From: Dolomedes plantarius
Lineage: Eukaryota; Arthropoda; Arachnida; Araneae; Dolomedidae
Length of the DNA: 64,000 bases
Direction: 5' to 3'
NCBI GenBank assembly: GCA_907164885.2
Contig: OU015497.1
Span: 72,773,898 to 72,837,897, forward strand
Below the pieces are notes generated by a model, which was not told the DNA's origin, made no database searches, and saw nothing but the letters and a program-made list of their open reading frames with translations. Numbering within the stretch: the first letter of the stretch is position 1; every line of letters begins with the position of its first letter. Shown here in pieces: positions 13,880 through 27,479 of the stretch. A program made the position numbers and the translations under genes.

Positions 13880-15292
13880 CACTGCTGGCCACTGTAAATG
13901 CAACACCCTGAAGGAAACATGCAAATAACATGAAATTTACAACATACAGTAGCGGAGGTGAGATATGAAATGATTAGAATTTCAGCGCAGACGCATATCA
14001 CGCGTGCCTGTGGCGCCACTTCAAAGCGCTATTTAAGGCTTGGAGATTTCGACAATTTCAATTTCGGCAATTGTGTTTTTCTTGTGGTTTTTTCAAAAAA
14101 AAAAAACGATCAATTATGCCTCGTCGAAAACAGCGATCATCTTTTGATCAAGTATCCGAGTTCGACAGAGGAAGGATAGAGGCCTACCGAGATTGTGGAT
14201 TATCTTTCAGGGAAATCGGTAGTCATGTTTGACGAAACCAAACAACTGTAATGCGGAAATGTGATCGTTGGATGCAGGAGGGTACGACGGACCGGCGTGT
14301 TCGATCGCATCAACCTCAGCGCACCACTTCACGTGATGACAGGCAAAATGTGCGCATGGCAGTGACGGATCGCTCAGTCACATCACGAACCATAGCACAG
14401 CACATGCAGTCTGTAACGCATCATCCAGTGTCTGCGCGTACCATTCGACGCCGTTTACAGCAGAGTGGTCTGTCCGCAAGACGCCCATTGCTTTGTCTAC
14501 CCTTGACGCAGAACCACAGACGTCTCCGCCGCCAATGGTGCGATGACAGAAGGATGTGGACGGCAGAATGGAATGAAATTGTCTTTACTGACGAGTCACG
14601 CTTCTGTCTGCAACACCACGATGGTCGCATTCGAGTCTGGAGACACCGTGAAGAGAGGATGCTGAACAGCTGCGTTATGCACCGCCACACTGGTCCTGCA
14701 CCGGGTATTATGGTATGGGGCGGTATTGGATATCACTCTCGCACACCTCTAGTACGCATTGCCGGTACTTTAAACAGCCAGCGCTACATCCCCGAGGTGT
14801 TGGAGCCAGTTGTCCTTCCTTACCTTCAGGGCTTGCCCACAGCCATATTTCAACAGGATAATGCGCGACCACACGTGGCACGCATTGTCCAACGGTTCTT
14901 CATCAATCGCCAGATTGAATTGCTTCCCTGACCGCCTCGCTCTCCGGATCTTTCGCCGATAGAAAACATGTGGTCCATGGTTCCTCTACGACTGACCCCG
15001 ATTCCATCACCAGCTGCCACAGCAGATCAACTTTGGCAACGTGTGGAAGCTGCTTGGTCTGCTGTACCCCAAGAACTCATCCAAAGTCTCTTTGAATCAA
15101 TGCCGAGGTGTGTGGCAGCGGTGATCTCCAACAATGACGGCTACTCTGGCTACTGATTTTGGCAGGAACCACACTTCACAGAAGTCTATAAATTTAATCA
15201 TTTGATACTTGGTCAACATGTTATCTACAAAATAAATTTTGTTGTGATATCTCTTGTCTTTCTTGGTGTTGCAATTTGGGTGGCCAGCAGTG
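13880..15292 (+). mobile_element. Tc1-like transposon, copy A (DD34E)
   Basis: A 1413-bp element with ends CACTGCTGGCCACTGTAAA and the complement of CACTGCTGGCCACCCAAAT, flanked by TA on each side. It belongs to the same family as the copies at 46249-47657 and 53102-54510. The single internal gene is broken by stops. Confidence 0.95.
14116..15156 (+). pseudogene. Tc1-like transposase, copy A, two premature stops
   Basis: Full span of 1041 nt (346 codons plus stop), the same length as its two sister copies, starting at MPRRKQRSSFDQ. The N-terminal half has the paired-type helix-turn-helix DNA-binding region. The C-terminal half has the DDE nuclease: D in FTDESRF, D in FQQDNARPH, E in SPIENMW, with 34 residues between the last two. 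Stops replace a glycine codon at 14230-14232 and a tryptophan codon at 14929-14931. Catalytic residues are still present. An A run just upstream shifts the frame of a leader that is open in the sister copies, which argues for the internal ATG as the true start. Confidence 0.92.
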
Positions 15293-15294
15293 TA

Positions 15295-15950
15295 TTTCGT
15301 ATTTTTGCATGAAATTTTTACAGATATTACATATTATCATTTGCTTGAAACTGAACCTAAATTTGTTTACAGATCTCTAGAGAATGCATTTTTCATGCAT
15401 TGATAAAATTTAATTTATTAAGAAAAAAATGCACTTTTTTCAGTTTCATAGTAAAAATAGAAATATACCTTAAATATATACAAATTTAGGTTCAAATTAA
15501 ACTTTAGTCTCTGCAGTATTTGATAAAAGCAGAAATTTTGTCTTAAACTCAATTTCTTTGGAGTATTTATGTGTGTTAGCTTTGATATCACTTCCAAAAA
15601 CAAACTGCTTATTATTTATGACTATCTAACAAAAATTATTTTTAACTATAAAAAAAACAGGTATATATTCCTAAATAAAACATTGTTTTATGAGCACAAG
15701 AAAAAATTAAGATTTTATATATTATACTTTTCAAGATATAGAATGTTGAATGTGACACAATTTTTATACTTTTTCGACTTTTAACAGTAGCTAAATTGTG
15801 CCTTAACGACGTGCGCTAAAACGTAAGAGTTGTTTTCAAAGCAACATGATTCAACCTCACGAGTATTTTTCTCGCTTTCCGAAAGATCATACGACTTCTG
15901 ACGCGGGAGGTCAGATGGCCAGAGATAATCAATTAGACATTTTTGGCCTC
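15295..15950. other. Unassigned DNA
   Basis: No supported gene. The last 150 bp become more GC-rich toward the LTR-like segment. Confidence 0.45.
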
Positions 15951-15954
15951 CTGG

Positions 15955-16328
15955 TGTAGAAGGGCATGATCCCTTCGTATAAGCGAGAGCAAGGGTTCTC
16001 CGCCACTTTTTTCCGTGTGTGTCTTCGTACCTTGCTCATGTCTCATCCCTGCTTTTGTGTCTCCGCGATCTCTCGTCGTGTATTGCTCTATCGCCGCGCG
16101 TCTCTTTCTAGATATGCCGCTACTGTTCGTATATATAAATGATGTTCGGCGAAACTCCGGCAGGTCCGGGGCTAGTTTGTTTGTGCCACTTCGTCCAACG
16201 TGTATTACTGTATCTTCTTGCATTCGTGAAGTGTTAATGTCTTCCTTCCTGAAAAATAGTTATACAGAATAAAGAGAATCCGCAGAATGATGACTGGTCT
16301 TTTCTATCGTGGGGTTTTCCCATCTACG
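15955..16328 (+). mobile_element. Possible solo LTR
   Basis: A block clearly richer in G+C than its surroundings. It starts TGTAGAAGGG and ends CCCATCTACG, which are short inverted ends with one change from the canonical CA. A TATA-like TATATATAAATG lies near 16131 and AATAAA near 16269, the order expected in an LTR. I found no target duplication, so the boundaries are uncertain. Confidence 0.45.
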
Positions 16329-16438
16329 AGTCTCTCCACCGTTATGACTACGACTTTATGTATTCGCATATCCTGTATTTACCAGCATTTATGAATCCCA
16401 GTGATGTACAGTTCAGTACATATATATATATATATATA

Positions 16439-17640
16439 CACTGCTTGACAATTGCTAAGGAACAGTCACATTTTTCGGAATATTTCATAATAGACATTGA
16501 TTGAAAAAATGAAACTAAGTATATATTTAGTAGAGATTCTGTGCATTATTTATTATGCAAAATGGTACAGATTTCGCTTCATGGAAAAAGAAGAAAACGA
16601 AAAACAAAAAGATGCTCTTTGGAACATTTCCAAACAGCCACGAAAAATAGGTCTTCCTGCCAGAATGAAACAGTTATGAGTACCTTAGTAAGGTGTGTGA
16701 CCTCCTCGGACACTAGTGCATATTTTGCATCTGTTTTTCATGCTGTCTACTAAAGTATTCAGGAGTCCTTGGGGGATATTGTCCCACTCCTCTCTCAAGG
16801 CAATTTTTAGTTCTTGCATGGTTCGGGGAGGGCGAGTTCTTTGAGAAACAAGTCTGCCAAGAGCATCACATGCATGCTCTATAGAATTCAGGTCAGGAGA
16901 ATAAGCAGGCCATATCATAAGTTAAATATTTTCACTTTCTAGTGTGACCAATACTTCAGCGGCCGTGTGTGGGCTCGCATTGTTGTCCATAAACAGAAAA
17001 TTTGGACATACCGCACCCCTAAAAAGACGATGCATTGAACAGGCTTCCGTGCATACAAAACAACCTGATTTAACCCCCCAGAAATCGTTCTAGCTGATAC
17101 ATTTGTACCGGTAGCTGTTGCAAGGTCTGCAGCTATCTGACTAGGAGTGAGATGTCTGTTCCTTTTTGCCACTAGGGATACATATCTATCCTCTTCAGGT
17201 GTGGTGTTCCTTCCACGACCACCGGCATGCTTTCGCATAGCATTTCCACCTTCAGCGGCCTTTTTAAATCGCGATATGACACTTTTTGCAACTCCCATTA
17301 CTCTGGCCACAGTAGTGACCTTTAGTCCTGCTTCGAGCCGTCCAACTGCTCGTCTACATTCTTACGCACTCAAATGATGTCTTGCAGACATTTTGTATTT
17401 AATTATTGCCACACCACACTGATTTTCCCAGAAATAACTTCCATCAACCAACGGCGCTATTTTCTTCAAACACCTAACTGCATGAACTTTCGAATGAATA
17501 AAGAGTTTTCGTGCACTGCCTTTTATACAGATAACAGGTCCTGCCCTATTACGCCCTCTGCATTTCATTTTACTCTGATTTGTATGCTGTCGGGAACGCT
17601 AGTTTGAAAAAACCAGTTGTTCCTTAGCAATTGTGAAGCA

Positions 17641-17643
<3 letters not shown>
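16439..17643 (-). mobile_element. Tc1/mariner-like element, internally deleted (DD35E-type)
   Basis: About 1.2 kb with inverted ends CACTGCTTGACAATTGC and the complement of TACTGCTTCACAATTGC. It is inserted between TA tracts, so the target TA cannot be pinned to one dinucleotide. The gene runs on the minus strand and lacks the middle of the catalytic domain. Confidence 0.88.
16685..17391 (-). pseudogene. Tc1/mariner-like transposase, deleted and with stops
   Basis: It starts MSARHHLSA, followed at once by a stop. The helix-turn-helix region (VARVMGVAKSVISRFKKA, then a GRGR hook and LTPSQIAADLA) is readable. After ARKPVQ the frame jumps to the second catalytic aspartate in FLFMDNNASPHTAAE, so roughly 100-120 residues containing the first aspartate are gone. 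The last part reads WPAYSPDLNSIEHA with the catalytic glutamate, then ends GGHTPY. Counting through one stop gives 35 residues between the second D and the E, which suggests the DD35E group. One further stop interrupts the linker. Confidence 0.85.

Positions 17644-17703
<60 letters not shown>
17641..17703. repeat. (TA)n tract between two Tc1-like elements
   Basis: About 60 bp of pure TA separates the right end of one element from the left end of the next. Each element borders TA. Confidence 0.95.
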
Positions 17704-17706
<3 letters not shown>

Positions 17707-18923
17707 TGAAGTGCCACTGAATTAGGGATAGCAAAGCCTATGCAAATTGTGTAGCGCTGCGCATCATGTATGCGCAAGTGAGGGCGCTGTGGTAACTGCA
17801 TATATAGCGCGTACTGTGGTTGTTCTGAATTAGTTGTTGGAATTGCCAGTATGGGTAAATTACCTGATTTAGACGCCTTCGATCGCGGACAAATAGTAGG
17901 TGCGCGACGCATGGGCCATTAAATTTCCGAAATCGTCAGACTGCTAGGATTTTCAAGGTCGACAGTGTCAAGAGTATACCAAGAATACATGGATGGTGGA
18001 AAAAAAACTAGCGATCGGGCAAACTGCAAAGGACAATTAGCCTTGACGGTGCGTGGTGAGAGACGGCTCAGGCGTATTGTACGTAGCCAGCGAAGCCAAA
18101 CATTAGCTCAAATTACCACCCAGTTTAATGACGGTGCCAGTCGTACAGTCAGTATACGGACTGTGCAAAGCTCGCTTCACCGTATGGGTTTCGGAAGCCG
18201 TCGACCTACGAGAGTACCATTGCTCTATACTCGCCATCGGGCTGCACGTCTTGCCTGGGCAAGAGAGCACAGAGACTGGAGTGTAGAGGACTGGAAACGA
18301 GTAGCATGGAGTGATGAGTCTCGATTCCGACTACTTAACGCCGACGGGAGGCTGATAATATGGCGTCAGGCTCATGAAGCCATGGATCCTGCATGCCTGG
18401 CAGGAACTGTACAAGGGCATGGTGGCTCAATCATGGTCTGAGGTGTTTTTTCGTGGCACAGTTTGGGATCTTTGGTGTGTGTACCAACCTCCCTCAATGC
18501 AATTCGGTACGTAGAGTTTCTGGGTGATCACCTCAATCCTTTTATGCTGTTCTGTTATGCGCACGGTAATGGAGTTTTCCAGCAAGACAACTGTACCTCT
18601 CACAAGTCCCGGTTGGCTACTGGCTGGTTGGATGAGCATTCCTCTGACTTCTCTGTCATGAATTGGCCACCTAGAAGCCCAGACTTAAATCCTATTGAGC
18701 ATCTTTGGGATGTTTTGGAACAAGGCGTGAAAGGCCATCACACAGCACCAAAGAACCTTACTGAATTATGGACAGCTTTAGCCAATATTTGGCAAGCCGT
18801 TCCCGTGGAACGTTTCCAGAAACTTGTTGAATCTATGCCTCGTCGTGTGGCAGCCGTTATCAAGGCCAGAGGAGGCCCAACTCGTTACTAGGTAGGTATC
18901 CCTAATTCAGTGGCACTTCAGAG
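17704..18923 (+). mobile_element. Tc1/mariner-like element (DD36E-type)
   Basis: A 1220-bp element with inverted ends CACTGAAGTGCCACTGAAT and the complement of CTCTGAAGTGCCACTGAAT, flanked by TA. It contains one full-length but interrupted transposase gene. Confidence 0.93.
17851..18891 (+). pseudogene. Tc1-family transposase (DD36E), two premature stops
   Basis: 1041 nt starting MGKLPDLDAFDRG and ending GGPTRY, with no frameshift. It has an N-terminal helix-turn-helix (about residues 8-55), a second DNA-binding helix cluster (about 65-110), then the DDE domain: D in WSDESRF, D in FQQDNCTSH, E in NPIEHLW. I count 36 residues between the second D and the E, the spacing of the Intruder-type DD36E group. 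Stops at 17920-17922 (early) and 18439-18441 (replacing a tryptophan before the second D) make it non-functional. The catalytic triad is intact. Confidence 0.9.
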
Positions 18924-18933
18924 TATATATATA

Positions 18934-19639
18934 CTAGCTGAATACCCGTGCTTCACAACGGAGTACATTCAAATTAAATACAACGGTCAATGCATGGGTT
19001 AATGCAAAAAAAATATTTATAAATAAATCGTAACGGATATTTTTATAGACAAAATAATGTGGAAGAAAATATTGAAATTAAATACGACGGTCAATGTATG
19101 CAATTAATTTGTATGTTTAATATCCATGAAACATACTAATTTGAATTAAATTCTTAAAACACTTCTCTCTGATTTTGTCTCGTGGTTAAATTTTATCTTT
19201 TACCATATTTTTTTTTATTAATTTATTTCATTGTTATGCATTTGACTCAAAATTAATTTTAAGTATCACAAAAAGAAAAGAAATCACGTGATCAGCATTT
19301 AATAAATTAAATTCTAAAAATTAATCTTTCAAAATACACCAAAAACAGAAAATTGAGATAAAGATTCAAAAAAGATTTCATTTTAAAGGAATTTTTATGG
19401 TCTTTCTCTTGATATAAATTTTATAACCCTCAAATTATTATTTTAAATGCAAACTTTAAAGAATGTTACAAAATCAGCTTAAAAATTTAATTTTAAAAAA
19501 TCTAAGAAGAATTTTTCCAAAATCTCTCTTAGTGCACCCTTACACTATAAGAAGAATCACCATGCAAAATTTCAGCCCTTTAGGTTCAGCGGTTTGGTCC
19601 GGGCGTTATCTGTGACTCAGTCAGTCAGTTACGGAACTG

Positions 19640-19672
<33 letters not shown>
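18934..19672 (-). mobile_element. Helitron-like non-autonomous element, copy b
   Basis: Reverse-strand relative of the element at 5491-6176. On the minus strand it begins near the (TA)n at 19641-19672 with AACAGTTCCGTAACTGAC and ends ACGGGTATTCAGCTAG followed by T. The terminal stem remnant (CCCGTGCTTC) is clearer than in copy a. It abuts the DD36E element with only a few TA steps between. No coding capacity. Confidence 0.62.
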
Positions 19673-19673
<1 letters not shown>

Positions 19674-19711
19674 TGTATATGAAAAAGCAAGAAAAAACAA
19701 ACAAAAGAGAA

Positions 19712-20150
19712 CTAAAACGTCCGTGATCCCAAACGTCTTCTAGCTATCCAATATCTTTCCCACACTTGAGCTCGAGGTAGAGCGGGACAAGACAGTATAT
19801 GGGTAAAGTCCATGTTCTCTCGTCGATTACAGAGCTTGCAAAAGGGATCTGAACCAATGTTCACGTGGCAGACATGTTTTAATAAGCAATTCATGGCCCA
19901 TCACTAGTCGAAACAAGACGACTGCTTTCTGCTTTGGCCATTCTAGGATTTCCGTAATTTTGCTCCACCATATCATAATTGGACTTGTCGACAACAGTTC
20001 TTGTGAGAGGGAGTTCATAAAAATGTCTCTTACAAGCAACTTTAGCGAGTTGTAAGATAACTCATTAGTGGATGTTTGTAGTACAGATTCAACCTGTTTT
20101 CGGCAGGGCATCTACCAGCTTGTTGCCCCTGATAATTAAATCTCCCTAAC
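19712..20150 (-). pseudogene. Non-LTR retrotransposon C-terminal remnant (I/Jockey-like)
   Basis: Read on the minus strand, the far end (about 20112-20150) has the RNase H-like GNKLVDALPK motif. This is followed in shifted frames by residues such as VVLFRLVMGHELLIKTCL and a cysteine/histidine cluster, DPFCKLCNRRENMDFTHILSCPAL, quoted here only to position the C-x2-C-x-H-x-C pattern. That arrangement closes the ORF2 of I- and Jockey-like LINEs. At least two frameshifts and no 5' part: a 5'-truncated, dead insertion. There is no poly-A tail. Clade assignment is tentative. Confidence 0.65.
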
Positions 20151-20187
20151 GTTATTCTGGAGTTTGTCCAATAGTAATTGGCACCTA

Positions 20188-21395
<1,208 letters not shown>

Positions 21396-22245
21396 AATTC
21401 AAAGCCAGATCCACTCGTTGGAAACTTAATACTCTAAATGTCAAACACAAAACCCACATCATATGGTGATAATACTCACCTTACTTTGTGGGCGGCAACT
21501 TTGACATAAAAATCCATAGAAATGTCTTGGCATCAGTGGCGCACCCAGAATTTTTTCTTGGGGGGAGATGAACGGATGAAAATATTTATAATGCAAAATC
21601 AATATTCATAATGCAATTTCTATTCCTTGGTGGCGGGGGGGGGCAGGGCTCCTTGCCCCACCTCATGGGTGGACCACTGATCTGCATTTTATATGATATT
21701 AATATGTTTGTGAAGTGGAAAGTCTAATTCTCAGAGCCATGTCCACGTGTTGGAAACTTAAAACGCTAAATGGCAAACAGAATACCCACATCACATGGGG
21801 ATACTACTCACGTTACTTTTGTGAGCGACAACTTTGACATAAAAATCCATAGAAATGTCTATACGTTTTATATGATATTAATATGTTTGTCAAGTGGAAA
21901 TTCTAATTCAAAGCCATGTTCACGTGCTGGATACTTAAAATTCTAAATGCAAACACAATACTCACATCATATGGGGATACTACTCACCATACTTTGTGAG
22001 CGGCAACTATGACATAAAAATCCATAGAAATGTCTCTACGTTTTATATGATATTAATATGTTTGTCAGGTGGAAATTCAAAGCCGTATTCACGCGTTGTG
22101 AACTTAAAATTCTAAATGCAAACACGATACCCACATCCTATGGTGATACTACTAACCGTACTTTATGGATGGACACTTTGACATTAAAAATATAGAAATG
22201 TCTCTAAGTTTTATATGATATGTTTTTCGAGTTGAAATTCTAATT
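21396..22245 (+). repeat. Tandem array, about four units of 170-185 bp
   Basis: Each unit contains ATCCATAGAAATGTCT (near 21512, 21845, 22020 and, diverged, 22188), a TTATATGATATTAATATG stretch, AATTCAAAGCC and a CATATGG(G)GATACTACTCAC block. Spacing is about 170-185 bp once the 146-bp insertion in the first unit is removed. Satellite-like or intronic minisatellite; no known family recognised. Confidence 0.88.
21534..21679. mobile_element. Short hAT-like MITE inside the tandem array
   Basis: 146 bp with inverted ends CAGTGGCGCACCCA and the complement of CAGTGGTCCACCCA. Flanking 8-mers (CTTGGCAT / ATCTGCAT) agree at five of eight positions, consistent with a decayed 8-bp hAT target duplication. 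The neighbouring array units lack this segment, which defines the insertion exactly. It contains a G-rich internal run. Confidence 0.7.
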
Positions 22246-23873
22246 AATTAAAAGTTAACGAAGTAATTAAAATATTTTATATCATATTATAATTTTACAT
22301 TAGAGCTAGCAGCTTTGTGTAAATTAAATGGCACATTAGATACGTCAGGCTTTTTCCATAATTGAAGGGAGCTTTAACAATCTTGTTTGAATCTAATTCA
22401 CCAATTTTGAAATTTACAATCTCGAATTTTTCTAAAAGTATCAAAATTTTATAATCGAACTGTATTTTACTAACAAATCATCAGAGTTATATTTAATTGT
22501 TTTCCTTCCATGATTTTGTCGAGAAGAAATTCTCCCAAAAACAATGTTTGGTCACTCGAGAGTCATACGAAGTTTTAAAAGAGCAAGAATTTTGAACAAA
22601 AATAATTGTTTTTACGGATGGCACAAAAACCATATGCACGAAATTTCAGTAAGGAAAAAAAATCCAGTTTCGATATTTTGATAGTTTTCGCAATTTGTTT
22701 AAACTCCTGGTCAAAATGTCATATTAATCATATTACTCATGTATTGCATGCGTTTACTTTTAGGATTATAATTTATATCTTTAGCGTTATAAGAAACTTT
22801 TAGCTTTAAATAGCTGGGTAGATACAAGTTCATTCATCTTTGAACCAACTTACGAAAACTTAAAGACTAATTTTAATACCGAGTAAACGTCAACACAAAA
22901 TTAATTTTCTCGTAGGAGGATGATTTAAATACTTAATAAACAAATATCTTTAGAAATGATAAAACTAAATAAAGTAATGAATGTCGATAAAAAGTTCCAT
23001 TTTCTCATTAACATTTTTTATTTTGATATTGTGTTATTAAGAAACGTCGAACTTTGAATCATGTCTTCCTTTTTACAAAACGCATATTTGACTTTAAAAA
23101 AAAGTGATAATGGAGTCTGGTGATAATTTTTTTTAATAATTAATAAATTAATTGGTTTTGCCTGACCAAAGTAAATTACGAAGCTAATTTTAAAAAGCTC
23201 CTTTATCTAAAACATTTCATATCATTAGCAATTTAAAACATTCATCTTCCCGCTTTAAAATTAATTGGCATTCATTTTTGCTGACGTTAAGCAGCATTTA
23301 ATGAATTTCTCAAGGTGAAGAATCAGTTTAACAATTTTATATTCGTTTGCTTAGAAATAAGACGCCCTATCAAATGAAAGTTTTCTTGTTTACAAATTTA
23401 TTTATATATTTTTTAATTTGATGCAAAAAGAAGGACTCTCTAATTCTCATTCGAGTCTCTTGCTGCCTAATAAATAAGCTTAATGAATCATTTAATTATA
23501 CATTCAAATAAGTTTCCAGATAAACAAATTTTTTAATTTGCTTTCTCAAACAATCTGATATTCTTTCAGTTAAAAATGCATTTACGCATGATGGTTGTAA
23601 ATAGGAGTATACGAAATATATTTTTCTGAACTAGCTTTTGTTATCCAACAAAAATATTGCAGCATCGTAAGTGTTAAATGTTCATTTTATTTGCTAAGGA
23701 GATTAGTCCTTCGTAATGAAATTAGACGGTTGCTTACTTTAAGCTTAGTATATTAATCAAGCGAATATTTTAAATGAAAGGGAAGATTATTCTGGTGTTT
23801 CTTGATGCTCTTTGAATAAAAAAAAACAAACTAGTGGAATATAGAGAATAGGCTATGATACTGAATATCCTAA
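22246..23873. other. Unassigned AT-rich DNA
   Basis: No supported gene, terminal repeat or RNA. Confidence 0.5.
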
Positions 23874-24450
<577 letters not shown>

Positions 24451-26974
24451 TCCTAATATATCACTAAGAAAATTTACTTGATGCTTTTATTATTAAGTCT
24501 TTAGAAACGAAATCCCGCTGGATATATTGATATAGACTCTGTTGAATGCTCATCTAGAAACGGACCTGAACATAGATTTAAGAGAACTTAGAAAACACAT
24601 AGAAGTATGAAACACAGAAATGTGTAAAAATCAATTTATAATAAATATAAGATGATGAAATAAAGTTTTCATAAGATGCAGATCAACCTATTGAACATTT
24701 CATAGATTTTGATCTTTGAAGAGACTGTCTTAAGAAAAGAAAGATTCAAATGTTCAGGAGGAACATGCACCAAATGGTGCATGATCCTCATGAATATAAT
24801 GTTTCCTCTGGTGCATGATATTGAACGTGTTTTGAAATATTTGTACGTGCATAATACATTAAAATTATTCCCAAGACGAATTAGTTAATCTTATTTTACA
24901 TCTTGCACATGTTTAATGAGATATAATTCTTATTTTATATTTTATTATTTTGAGGTAAACTGTTTTAGAACCCTGGAATATGCTATCACTAGACATATTA
25001 GGAGAGTTGCAGAGAGTCAATATTTCAACTCTGCTTAGCATTTAGTACTCTGCATGTACCATATTTTGTAATCATTAATTCATTATTATTAGCAAAATGC
25101 CTCCAATTATCCACCAATGGTGCAAAAGTTAACCTAATTACAACGGCTGTGACTTAGCCTTTTAATTAATGCGTATTACTACGGCCAAAACACGACAATA
25201 TAAGTACCATGAACAAAAATGTGTCTTTAATTCTTTAATACAGATAGAAACAAGATTATTCAAGTAATATTTGTCATCTTTCACGTACCACTGTCCCGCC
25301 CGCGGAGAATCAGTGCTCTAGACAAATCTGAAAAATAAACGATTACGTTTTCCCAAACATCAAGTATCGAACTCTTCATTATCCAATTACTGCTGATCAT
25401 TACTAGTTGTATCGAGAATTGTATTAGACTCTTTTCGCTATAACATATTTGACATGATAATAAATGAACTTAATTTGCTGCAGAACATTGATTTTTGGTG
25501 TAGCAAGAGATTTTAGATATGATTTACTCTTCTGTCTCTTTCAGCTTCGTTTGCACCGATCTGCCATTTCAAGAACTCTGATAAGCAAAAGCTATTTACA
25601 TTCAGTGGATTCTTTTGAAATTTCTTCATAATTTCTTTTAAACGCGGGGAAAAATGCCGAAGTAAAGAAGACTTTTAACAGGTGAGTGAAGTCATATGAT
25701 TAAAGCTTAGCCATTTTCTATTTGGCTAAGATTTAAACCCGTATTCTTTAACTTTCCTTTGTTTGATATACATAAAAAATTGAATTACGTTAAACTTTTC
25801 TTACTATTTTCTACTTTACAGATTAGAAATTACTTTAATTTTCAGTATTTATCACAAAACATTTTATATCTATATATATTATTTCTAAAAAGTGTTTTTT
25901 TGTTTCATCCCTTTTTCTCCCTTCATACTTACCCGAAATCGATAAATGAGGTACCATTTTAAAGATTGAGATCACCGCTTAGGGCAAATTGTTAATTTAG
26001 AATTACACATCTTATTGTTTGTTTAAAAATCGAAATATAAACATTATTAACAATTTTTCTTCCCCTAGATGGCGCGCACGCTAATGTTTTTTAACAGTCA
26101 AATAATGTGCATAAAGAGAGTTTGTAATGTAAATACCACATTTTCCACGAGTTTGTGCCATATTTAACTTTTAATATTGTGACCAAAGGCGTTTTGTTTA
26201 TTGGTTTTGTATTATCGTTACGCGTCATTGTTATTTGACAAATGAACAATTGCTACAACGCAACCGGTTCTTCTTTCATCCTTCTACAAACCACCAACCT
26301 CGCTTTAAATTTATCGTATTTTAATCGCATGCGAAAGGGTCGCATGGGCCACCTAGTTTTTTTCTATTGCAAAGATTATTCCCGGATACATATTACAAAT
26401 ATTTAATTCCGATAATTCCATTAGCGTCGCATATTTTTAGCACTGTTGAAATTTAGATTATTTAGGTCGAGTAAAGGCGTTATTAGACAGCACTAAATTT
26501 CTATGTGACTATACAATAACATTTCATCCTCAGATAAGTGGAGTTAAGTATTGACCCAAACGTTACATGACAGATTTGTTTGATTTTTCAGTATAAAGAA
26601 ACCAGGCGGATTGATATTCTCTCACGCAATGCGAGCATAACCAATATTCGAGCCTTGTGTAAATATTGTTCTTGAGATTAATGTGTTAAAGAATCTGGTT
26701 CGATAAAAATACAGCCAAATGAATATTATTTTTATATATGCAAATAATAATTACCCTGATATCGTGCAATTTTTTAAAACCAAGTTTGTTTTATATAACA
26801 GTTAGTGATGACTATTTTGAACAATAAATCATCAAAGAGCAATATTTATGAATAGTTTATCACGGCATCTACTTTAAATTTTACAGGCCCGATAAGGTTA
26901 TAATAATTATTCTGAAACGAGGTGTCTCTAATCTACTAAATTAGACTTGGTGTAAATGTATTGTTGATTGTAAA
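24451..26974. other. Unassigned AT-rich DNA with one exon-like segment
   Basis: No protein-coding gene is supported over 2.5 kb. The only structured signal is a segment at 25545-25681 bounded by strong splice-site matches, listed separately. Confidence 0.45.
25545..25681 (+). other. Exon-like segment with strong splice sites, no coding frame
   Basis: It is preceded by a long pyrimidine tract ending CTTCTGTCTCTTTCAG and followed by AACAG/GTGAGTG, close to consensus 3' and 5' splice sites. The 137 bp have stops in all three frames and the only ATG opens a three-codon frame, so it could be an untranslated or non-coding exon. It may equally be a chance match in pyrimidine-rich DNA. Confidence 0.25.
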
Positions 26975-27272
26975 TGTGAGAATGAGTATGGCAACACAAC
27001 TGAACTATTACTACAACTTCCACTCCTACTACTTCGGCGCGAAGGACTTGGCACGCAAACAGAGTGATAGACTAGTGACATTACGAAGCGGATGTGTCGC
27101 TCCGCAGGCTTGCCGTTTTGAGTCAAATAGCTATGTTAATGCTTTGTTTTTTCTTAATTTCATACTAAGTGTTAGTCCTGTCTTGTAAACATCGTCTAGT
27201 TTAATTAAATGTTCAAAATGATTAAGTCTAATGATTCACTTCTAAAGGAAGGAGTACTAACTCCTTCCTACA
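26975..27272 (+). repeat. 5' LTR of the gypsy element
   Basis: 298 bp, TG...CA ends, same length and apparently same sequence as the 3' LTR. It should carry promoter and polyadenylation signals, though no clear TATA box is visible. Confidence 0.95.
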
Positions 27273-27292
27273 TGGGTGCTCGGCCCTCGGAC
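27273..27292 (+). promoter_or_regulatory. Primer-binding site
   Basis: Starts TGGGTGCTCGGCCC immediately after the LTR, as expected for pairing with the CCA end of a host tRNA. Which tRNA it matches cannot be settled without a tRNA set. Confidence 0.6.
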
Positions 27293-27479
27293 TCGAAAAA
27301 TACCCCTAGCATGCTGAACTTTAAAAAAAAAAAACTTTATTTTCTTTCGACTTGATTTCGACTTGATTTCGACTGGATTACTGTTGTCTGTCATTTTGGA
27401 TTTGGATATCGAAAGCGAAAGCCAAAGTGATGTGCCACGGACTCTGATGATACTCTGATGGGATGATGAGAACCAAAAC

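Noticed and set aside
14421..14690. Arg-rich frames antisense to the Tc1 transposases (also at 46786 and 53704)
   Set aside because: They are mirror frames of the conserved transposase sequence and occur at the same place in all three copies.
26941..27126. Minus-strand frame in the gypsy LTR, repeated at 32315-32662
   Set aside because: It is antisense to the LTR and recurs only because the LTR is repeated.
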